A DNA stretch of 7,018 nucleotides from an uncultured Burkholderiales bacterium. GTDB lineage: Bacteria > Pseudomonadota > Gammaproteobacteria > Burkholderiales > Burkholderiaceae_C. Each line of letters starts with the position of its first letter. Position 1 is the stretch's first letter. Position numbers and translations under genes: made by a program. The stretch spans positions 1-7,018 of the forward strand of contig CAIODK010000324.1 of assembly GCA_903856995.1 (NCBI GenBank). The letters are read 5' to 3'. A model generated the notes under the pieces. The model ran no database searches, had not been told where the DNA came from, and was given only the letters and a program-made list of their open reading frames with translations. Shown here one piece after another: positions 1-5,859 of the stretch.

Positions 1-37
1 GAAAATACGTGTCATTCAACACTTGGATGGGCAAATT

Positions 38-1177
38 ATGAAAAAAATCCTCCTCTTAGGTTCCGGTGAACTTGGTAAAGAATTCGTCATCAGCGCCAAA
101 CGCTTGGGCTGCTACGTGGTTGCCTGCGACAGCTATGCAGGCGCGCCCGCCATGCAAGTGGCCGACGAGTGCTGCGTGTTCAGCATGCTGGACGAAACGG
201 CCCTCAGAACCGCCATCGCCCAACACCAGCCCGACCTCATCGTGCCTGAGATCGAAGCCATCCGCACCGAGGTATTGCTGGAGGTGGAGAAAGAAGGCTT
301 TGAGGTCATCCCCAGCGCCCGCGCTGCCAACCTGACCATGAACCGCGACCGCATCCGTGATGTGGCGGTGGGTCTAGGCGTGCGGACCGCCAAGTTCAGC
401 TACGCCGAATCAACCGCAGAGTTGCTCAGCCAAGCCAAAGCGATTGGGTTTCCGGTCGTCATCAAACCCGTGATGAGCTCGTCAGGCAAAGGCCAAAGCG
501 TGGCAAAAACTGAGGCCGACATTCAAACCAGCTGGGACTACGCCTGCCAAGGCATGCGTGGCGACCGCCAAAAAGTGATCGTGGAAGAGTTCATCAACTT
601 TGACTTCGAAATCACGCTGCTCACGATTCGCCAACGCAACGGCACAACCGTGTTTTGCCAACCAATCGGCCACGTGCAAGAACGCGGCGACTACCAATAC
701 AGCTGGCAACCTCAGCCCATGAAGCCCGCGTATTTAAAGGCCGCCGAACAGATGGCCGAGAAGGTCACGTCCGACCTAGGAGGTGCTGGCTTGTTTGGTG
801 TGGAGTTCTTTGTGACCCAGGACGAGGTCATCTTCAGCGAGTTGAGCCCTCGCCCGCACGACACCGGCATGGTCACGCTCATCAGCCAAAACTTGAGCGA
901 GTTTGATTTGCACGCACGCGCCATTCTTGGCCTGCCTATCCCCAACATCGACACCGTCGAAGGCGCCAGCGCCGTGGTGTTGGCCACCAAAGATGGTGTG
1001 TCCCCCACCTTCACCGGTGTGGCCGAAGCCATGAGCGAACCCGGCACTGACGTGCGCATTTTTGGCAAGCCCACCACGCGCCCTTACCGACGCATGGCGG
1101 TGGCTTTGGCCAAAGGCCCTAACGCCTTGGAACGCGCACGCGCAGCAGCGAAAAAGATCACCGTAGTGACGCACTAA
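38..1177 (+). CDS. purT: Formate-dependent phosphoribosylglycinamide formyltransferase (PurT, GAR transformylase 2)
   Basis: Cytoplasmic ATP-grasp enzyme of de novo purine synthesis. It joins formate to GAR using ATP, giving formyl-GAR without 10-formyl-tetrahydrofolate. The 379-residue product shows the N-terminal glycine-rich LLGSGELGKE (5-15), VPEIEAI (69-75), the ATP-grasp loop VMSSSGKGQ (145-153), and the Mg-ligand glutamates E256 (GVEFF) and E268 (FSELSPRPHDTGM), spaced 12 apart as in E. coli PurT. The family is usually about 390 residues; this copy lacks the short N-terminal extension of the E. coli enzyme. I chose ATG at 38 because an SD-like GGATGGG (25-31) sits 6 bases upstream and the protein then starts right at the first beta strand. 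A TTG at 23 in the same frame would add five residues. The frame is open to the left edge, so an earlier start cannot be excluded, but the upstream codons do not resemble PurT. The gene converges on the formate dehydrogenase operon. Identity is near certain. Confidence 0.96.
   Translation: MKKILLLGSGELGKEFVISAKRLGCYVVACDSYAGAPAMQVADECCVFSMLDETALRTAIAQHQPDLIVPEIEAIRTEVLLEVEKEGFEVIPSARAANLTMNRDRIRDVAVGLGVRTAKFSYAESTAELLSQAKAIGFPVVIKPVMSSSGKGQSVAKTEADIQTSWDYACQGMRGDRQKVIVEEFINFDFEITLLTIRQRNGTTVFCQPIGHVQERGDYQYSWQPQPMKPAYLKAAEQMAEKVTSDLGGAGLFGVEFFVTQDEVIFSELSPRPHDTGMVTLISQNLSEFDLHARAILGLPIPNIDTVEGASAVVLATKDGVSPTFTGVAEAMSEPGTDVRIFGKPTTRPYRRMAVALAKGPNALERARAAAKKITVVTH
1151..1170 (-). terminator. 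Weak candidate intrinsic terminator for the dehydrogenase operon, inside the purT 3' end
   Basis: Read on the minus strand, this is a short hairpin: G-TCAC, loop TACG, GTGA-T, then C and five T residues. The stem has four Watson-Crick pairs plus one G-U pair. The C(UACG)G loop belongs to the unusually stable UNCG tetraloop class. It lies about 45 bases downstream of the alpha subunit stop codon, which suits a terminator, but the stem is short for a rho-independent terminator and it falls within purT coding sequence, so it may be chance. Confidence 0.3.
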
Positions 1178-1220
1178 GCTGGTCTATGGCGCATTAAGCT
1201 GGCTCAAGGCGCATCAAGCG
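1171..1220. repeat. Degenerate 20-bp direct repeat, 2.5 copies, in the convergent gap
   Basis: Three units follow each other with an exact 20-base period: 1171-1190, 1191-1210 and a half unit at 1211-1220. Units 1 and 2 match at 15 of 20 positions; the half unit matches unit 2 at 8 of 10. The core is GCAYTAAGCTGG. The array runs from the last codons of purT, across the 36-bp gap, into the stop codon of the dehydrogenase alpha gene. On the minus strand the units contain TGA (1216-1214), TAA (1196-1194) and TAG (1176-1174), which fall in three different frames. Its origin is probably local duplication; function is unknown. Confidence 0.6.
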
Positions 1221-4075
1221 TTCACGCCAAACCCTGCGTTGAGCGACAACTCACCGCCCGCATGAATGGCCACCGCGCAATACTTGAATTCGGGGATTTT
1301 CCCGAACGGGTCTAACGCGGCATTGGTCATCAAATTGGCAGCCGCTTCGTAGTACGCAAACGGCACAAACACCGCGCCTTGCGGTGTGCCGTCATCGCGA
1401 CGCACACGCAGCGTCACATGCCCGCGACGTGAGGCAATGGTGATCACGTCACCCAAACCCACCTTCAAGCGCAGCATGTCTGCGCCGCACATGGACGCCG
1501 TGGCCGTCGGTTCAATGGCATCAAGCACCGTCGCGCGACGCGTCATGCTGCCTGTGTGCCAATGCTCAAGTTGACGGCCCGTGATCAACACAAAGGGGTA
1601 GTCGCTGTCGGGACGTTCATTGGCAGGAATGATGTCTGCGGGAACCAAATGCACACGGCCATCATCCGTATCAAAGTGGTGGATGAAGACTGTTGGAGCG
1701 CCCGGATCTTCCTCGCTCAAGCAAGGGTAGGTCACGCTCGATTCGCGCTGCAACCGATCCCACGTGATGCCACTGATGGCGGCATGCATGGCTTGACGCA
1801 TTTCTTCATACACCTCAGCGACGCCGTGGTGCTCGCCCGGGTAGTGCCAGTGCAAACCCAGGCCTTTGGCAATTTGCTGAATGATCCACAAATCGGCTTT
1901 GGCTTGCCCCGGTGGATCAATCGCTTGCTTGCCCAACTGCACCATGCGGTCGGTGTTGCTCACCGTCCCCGTCTTTTCAGGCCAAGCCGTCGCGGGCAAC
2001 ACCACGTCAGCCAGCCACGCGGTTTCGGTCATGAAAATATCTTGAACCACCAAGTGCTCTAAGGTGGCCAGAGAGTGGCGTGCATGGTTCAAATCAGGGT
2101 CACTCATCGCGGGGTTTTCGCCCATGATGTACATGCCACGAATCTTGTGTGGATCGGCATCGTCCGCCAAGATCTTGCCCATGATTTCCACCACCGTGTA
2201 GCCGGGCTTGTCATCCAGCGGGGTGTCCCAAAACTTTTCAAACCAATCGTGCGCCGCCTTGTTGGTGACGCGTTGGTAGTTGGGGTACATCATGGGAATC
2301 AAACCCGCATCGCTCGCGCCCTGCACGTTGTTTTGGCCACGCAGTGGGTGCAAGCCTGAACCGGGCTTGCCGATTTGCCCTGTCACCGTGACCAACGCAA
2401 TCAAGCAACGCGCGTTGTCTGTGCCGTGGACGTGCTGACTCACGCCCATGCCCCACAGGACCATCGAAGCTTTGGAGGTGGCGAATTCACGGGCCACTTC
2501 GCGCAGCGTCTCAGCAGGGATGCCACAAATGGGGGCCATCGCCTCGGGGCTGTAGCCTTTGACGTTTTCTTTCAAGGCCTCGTAGTTGTTGACCCGGTTG
2601 CGAATGAAGTCCTCATCCACCAAGCCTTCTTCAATCACGGTGTGAATGAGTGCGTTGAGCATGGCGACATCGGTGTCAGGCTTGAACTGCAAGGTGCGCC
2701 ACGCGTGCTTACCGATGTCGGTGATACGCGGATCGGCCAACACAATTTTGGCGCCGCGCTTGGCGGCATTCTTCATCCATGTGGCGGCGACGGGATGGTT
2801 CGTTGTGGGATTGGAGCCGATGACAAAAATCAGGCCCGCATGTTCCACATCGTTGACTTGGTTGCTCACTGCCGCAGAGCCCACGCCCTCTAACAACGCA
2901 GCCACGCTGGAGGCGTGGCACAAGCGTGTGCAGTGGTCGACGTTGTTGGAGCCAAAGCCGGTGCGCACCAACTTCTGGAACAAATACGCTTCTTCGTTGC
3001 TGCCTTTGGCCGAACCAAAACCAGCCAAGGCTTTTTTGCCATGCGTGTCACGCAAGTCTTTGAGCTTGCCGCCAGCCAAGGCCAGAGCTTCTTCCCATGT
3101 CGCTTCGCGAAACACATCCGACCAATCAGCCGCATCACGGTTGAGTTGGTCAATCGCTTCTGGATCTTTGGGCACACCCGGCTTGCGGATCAGCGGCATG
3201 GTTAAGCGCTGAGGGTTGTGGATGTAGTCGAAACCGAAGCGACCTTTCACACACAAGCGGTTGTGGTTGGCGGGGCCATCGCGGCCATCCACGCTCACGA
3301 TGGTGTTGTCTTTGACGTTGTAGGTCAGCAAGCAACCCACGCCGCAGAATGGGCAAACCGAGTCGACTTTTTTGTCCACCACTTGTGAGCCGATGTGCGT
3401 CTTCGGCATCAATGCACCCGTGGGGCAAGCTTGCACACACTCGCCACACGCCACACACGAGCTGTTGCCCATGTCGTCATTCAAATCAAACACGATTTGG
3501 CTGTGCGCCCCGCGGTTGGCATAGCCAATCACATCGTTCACCTGTTCTTCGCGACAGGCACGCACGCAACGGTTGCACTGGATACACGCATCGAGGTTCA
3601 CCGCCATCGCAGGGTGCGACACATCGCACGCAGGTTGCTCGCGCCGCAGTGCGTGCAACTCAGGGCGCACGCGCACATCCATACGCGAGGCCCAGTCACT
3701 CAGCTCACCGTGCTGCCCAAGCTCACCCGCATCCGTCCACTTGTAGCCCGCATCAGGCATGTCCGACAGCAACATCTCCAACACCATCTTCTGGCTCTTG
3801 AATGCACGGTCGCTCACCAACACTTCCAAGCCTGCCGTTGCTGTGCGGCAGCAGCTCGGCGCCAAGGTGCGCTCGCCATTGATCTCGACCACGCAGGCGC
3901 GGCAGTTGCCGTCAGGGCGCAGACCGTCTGTGTAACAAAGGTGGGGAATGTCGACGCCGTGGCGCTGGGCGGCCTTCAAAATGGTTTCGCCCTCGTAGGC
4001 GTGAATGGTTTGCTGGTCGAGTTTGAATTCGACCGTGCGCGGCATCAGGTCAGCGGGTTTGGTCGGGGCGTTCAT
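1214..4075 (-). CDS. fdsA: NAD+-dependent formate dehydrogenase, catalytic alpha subunit (molybdo/tungstopterin, FdsA/Fdh1A type)
   Basis: Oxidises formate to CO2 at a bis-pterin-guanine-dinucleotide Mo or W centre in a soluble cytoplasmic complex. The product has 953 residues, close to Rhodobacter FdsA. Domains in order: NuoG/HoxU-like [2Fe-2S] domain (about 14-90; C47-x10-C58-x2-C61-x13-C75); two ferredoxin-like [4Fe-4S] sets (C164, C167, C170, C174 and C207, C210, C213, C217); the [4Fe-4S] domain of the oxidoreductase family (C241-x2-C244-x3-C248, C275); the pterin-binding catalytic domain; and a C-terminal dinucleotide-binding domain (about 825-935). The metal ligand is C386 in RLCHASS, next to H387, and R579 in HPLRGQNNVQG matches the active-site Arg of the family. 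It is thus a cysteine, not selenocysteine, enzyme. No NuoG-type H-x3-C-x2-C-x5-C motif is visible. The start at 4075 is fixed by AGAGGAG nine bases upstream; the stop of the preceding gene abuts it (TAAATG), suggesting translational coupling. Mo and W cannot be told apart from sequence. Confidence 0.95.
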   Translation of the reverse strand: MNAPTKPADLMPRTVEFKLDQQTIHAYEGETILKAAQRHGVDIPHLCYTDGLRPDGNCRACVVEINGERTLAPSCCRTATAGLEVLVSDRAFKSQKMVLEMLLSDMPDAGYKWTDAGELGQHGELSDWASRMDVRVRPELHALRREQPACDVSHPAMAVNLDACIQCNRCVRACREEQVNDVIGYANRGAHSQIVFDLNDDMGNSSCVACGECVQACPTGALMPKTHIGSQVVDKKVDSVCPFCGVGCLLTYNVKDNTIVSVDGRDGPANHNRLCVKGRFGFDYIHNPQRLTMPLIRKPGVPKDPEAIDQLNRDAADWSDVFREATWEEALALAGGKLKDLRDTHGKKALAGFGSAKGSNEEAYLFQKLVRTGFGSNNVDHCTRLCHASSVAALLEGVGSAAVSNQVNDVEHAGLIFVIGSNPTTNHPVAATWMKNAAKRGAKIVLADPRITDIGKHAWRTLQFKPDTDVAMLNALIHTVIEEGLVDEDFIRNRVNNYEALKENVKGYSPEAMAPICGIPAETLREVAREFATSKASMVLWGMGVSQHVHGTDNARCLIALVTVTGQIGKPGSGLHPLRGQNNVQGASDAGLIPMMYPNYQRVTNKAAHDWFEKFWDTPLDDKPGYTVVEIMGKILADDADPHKIRGMYIMGENPAMSDPDLNHARHSLATLEHLVVQDIFMTETAWLADVVLPATAWPEKTGTVSNTDRMVQLGKQAIDPPGQAKADLWIIQQIAKGLGLHWHYPGEHHGVAEVYEEMRQAMHAAISGITWDRLQRESSVTYPCLSEEDPGAPTVFIHHFDTDDGRVHLVPADIIPANERPDSDYPFVLITGRQLEHWHTGSMTRRATVLDAIEPTATASMCGADMLRLKVGLGDVITIASRRGHVTLRVRRDDGTPQGAVFVPFAYYEAAANLMTNAALDPFGKIPEFKYCAVAIHAGGELSLNAGFGVNA

Positions 4076-5797
4076 TTAAACGATCTCCTCTGGGAAATAG
4101 GTTTGCACGCAGCGCACGGGGTTAGGTGCGGCTTGGCCCAAACCACAAATCGAAGCATCGGTCATGACTTGATTCAAGTCTTCCAAGGTGGCGTTGTCCC
4201 ACACCTTGGCTTGCATGAGCTGCGCGGCTTTGGCTGTGCCCACACGGCACGGCGTGCATTGGCCGCAGCTTTCGTGCGCGAAGAAGTTCATCATGTTGAT
4301 GGCCGCGTCGCGCGCTGAGTCGTGTTGGCTCAACACAATCACCGCCGCTGAACCGATGAAGCAACCGTACGCTTGCAGGGTGTCAAAGTCCAAAGGAATG
4401 TCGTTCATGCGCGCGGGCAAGATGCCACCCGATGCGCCGCCTGGCAAATACGCATAGAGCTGATGGCCTTCGAGCATGCCACCGCAATACTCGTCAATCA
4501 GCTCTTGAATGGTGATGCCCGCCGGCGCTAGCTTGACGCCCGGCTGCTTCACGCGACCGCTCACGCTGAAGCTGCGCAAGCCTTTGCGACCATGCCGTCC
4601 AAAGCCACTGAACCAGTCGGCACCTTTTTGCACAATGTCGCGCACCCAATACAGCGTTTCAAAATTGTGTTCGAGTGTGGGTCTGCCAAACAAACCCACT
4701 TGTGCAATGTAGGGCGGGCGCATGCGGGGCTCGCCGCGTTTGCCCTCGATGCTTTCAATCATCGCGGACTCTTCGCCGCAGATATAGGCGCCCGCACCAC
4801 GGCGCAATTCAATGAGCGGCAGTGGGCAAGGTGGGTTGGCTTGCAAACTTGCCAACTCTTGCGTCAGCAGCTCACGGCAACCGTGGTACTCGTCGCGCAA
4901 ATAAATGTAGACCGCATCAATGCCCACCACATGGGCGGCGACCAGCAGGCCTTCTAAAAAGCGATGCGGGTCACGCTCGAGGTAGGTGCGGTCTTTGAAG
5001 GTGCCGGGCTCGCCTTCGTCAATGTTGACGGCCATCAAACGCGGTGAGGGTTGCTCGCGCACGATGCGCCATTTACGCCCTGCTGGGAAACCTGCACCGC
5101 CCAAGCCACGCAAGCCTGAGTCTTCCATGGCTTTGAGTACTTGCTCTGCATCGGCTTTGCCTGCATGCAAATCGGCCACCAAGCGGTAGCCGCCATCGGC
5201 CACATACTCATCCAAGCCCACATGCTCCGTCATGGCTTGGTGTGTTTGCTTCAGTGCTACAGCCTCGGCCACCAACTCAGGTGTGGCGTGAGTCACGGGG
5301 TTTTGATGCACCACAGCAACGGGCGCTTGTTCGCATCGGCCCACGCAGGGGGCAGAAATCACGCGCACATCAGCGCGGCCTAGCAAGGCGGGTAGCTTCT
5401 CCATCAACTGTTTGGCACCTGCCAGCTCACAGCTGAGGCCATCGCACACGCGCACGGTCAAGCCAGGGACGGCGTCATCGCCACGCACCACTTCAAAGTG
5501 GTGGTAGAAGGTGGCGACCTCAAACACCTCGGCCATGGGCAGCTTCATCTCTTTGGCCAAGGCCACCAGGTGGCGGTCGTGCAAGCAGCGATAGGCGTCG
5601 TTGAGTTGGTGCAAATGCTCAATCAACAAGTCGCGTCGATGTGGCGCATCGCCAATCAGGGCACGCACTTCTTGCAAAGACGCGTCATCTGCTTGTCGAC
5701 CCTTGAGCTGGCCTTTGCGACGAATCGACTCGCGCATTTGGTCCACCGTGGCAACGACAACGCTGGGTACTGAAGGTTTTGAGGCTGAATGGTTCAT
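4076..5797 (-). CDS. fdsB: Formate dehydrogenase diaphorase subunit, FdsG-FdsB (NuoE-NuoF) fusion
   Basis: Passes electrons from the alpha subunit through Fe-S clusters and FMN to NAD+. From the ATG at 5797 the product has 573 residues; positions below count from an in-frame ATG at 5815, so subtract 6. The N-terminal NuoE/FdsG-like thioredoxin-fold part (about 45-190) has the [2Fe-2S] ligands C124-x4-C129 and C157-x3-C161. The NuoF/FdsB part follows: GLGGAGFPAGRKW (237-249) and DEGEPGTFKDR (266-276) for FMN and NADH, GAGAYICGEES (340-350), and the [4Fe-4S] ligands in SCGQCTPC (C517, C520, C523) with C557. The one-chain arrangement recalls the beta subunit of Methylorubrum extorquens FDH1, whereas classical Fds enzymes have separate FdsG and FdsB. 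The start is uncertain. The ATG at 5815 lies inside a terminator-like stem and is unlikely. The ATG at 5797 has no clear SD. The ATG at 5737 has a weak GGTGG five bases upstream and would give 553 residues. Confidence 0.93.
   Translation of the reverse strand: MNHSASKPSVPSVVVATVDQMRESIRRKGQLKGRQADDASLQEVRALIGDAPHRRDLLIEHLHQLNDAYRCLHDRHLVALAKEMKLPMAEVFEVATFYHHFEVVRGDDAVPGLTVRVCDGLSCELAGAKQLMEKLPALLGRADVRVISAPCVGRCEQAPVAVVHQNPVTHATPELVAEAVALKQTHQAMTEHVGLDEYVADGGYRLVADLHAGKADAEQVLKAMEDSGLRGLGGAGFPAGRKWRIVREQPSPRLMAVNIDEGEPGTFKDRTYLERDPHRFLEGLLVAAHVVGIDAVYIYLRDEYHGCRELLTQELASLQANPPCPLPLIELRRGAGAYICGEESAMIESIEGKRGEPRMRPPYIAQVGLFGRPTLEHNFETLYWVRDIVQKGADWFSGFGRHGRKGLRSFSVSGRVKQPGVKLAPAGITIQELIDEYCGGMLEGHQLYAYLPGGASGGILPARMNDIPLDFDTLQAYGCFIGSAAVIVLSQHDSARDAAINMMNFFAHESCGQCTPCRVGTAKAAQLMQAKVWDNATLEDLNQVMTDASICGLGQAAPNPVRCVQTYFPEEIV
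4085..4091 (-). promoter_or_regulatory. Ribosome binding site of the alpha subunit gene, inside the upstream gene
   Basis: Minus-strand AGAGGAG ends nine bases before the ATG at 4075 and lies in the codons for the last residues of the beta subunit. It decides the start of the alpha gene and fits coupled translation of the two subunits. Confidence 0.75.
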
Positions 5798-5808
5798 GGT
5801 GCAGAAGC

Positions 5809-5845
5809 AAAACATCCGTGCAGCACAACAACCGCACGGATGCTT
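5809..5845 (-). terminator. Intrinsic terminator or attenuator between the transporter and the dehydrogenase genes
   Basis: Read on the minus strand, the arms at 5842-5834 (CATCCGTGC) and 5821-5813 (GCACGGATG) are perfect 9-base inverted repeats around a 12-base loop. The stem extends by one G-U and two A-U pairs to 12 pairs, and the run TTTTGCTT follows directly. This is the layout of a rho-independent terminator. It starts 15 bases after the transporter stop codon and ends about 12 bases before the ATG at 5797. Because it precedes the dehydrogenase genes, it may either end the transporter message or allow partial read-through that sets their ratio. Confidence 0.75.
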
Positions 5846-5859
5846 GTTGGTTTCAAAGA

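Noticed and set aside
1219..1245. Plus-strand hairpin downstream of purT (nine pairs including one G-U, one bulge) as a purT terminator
   Set aside because: No T-run follows it and it lies in alpha subunit coding sequence, so there is no real support for termination.
1556..2893. Plus-strand open frames of about 170 codons (1556-2062, 2375-2893)
   Set aside because: Both are antisense to the alpha subunit coding sequence, whose motifs run through these regions without a break; no family resemblance.
1214..4075. Selenocysteine at the formate dehydrogenase active site
   Set aside because: The frame has no internal TGA and the ligand position (386, RLCHASS) is an ordinary Cys.
3395..4318. 307-codon open frame on the plus strand across the alpha/beta subunit junction
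   Set aside because: It is entirely antisense to two well-supported genes, rich in His, Arg and Ala, and has no recognisable motif; such frames are common opposite high-GC genes.
5798..5815. Beta subunit start at ATG 5815 with leader MFCFCT
   Set aside because: The codon lies in the 3' arm of the terminator-like stem, and the Cys/Phe leader encoded by the T-run looks like translated non-coding DNA.
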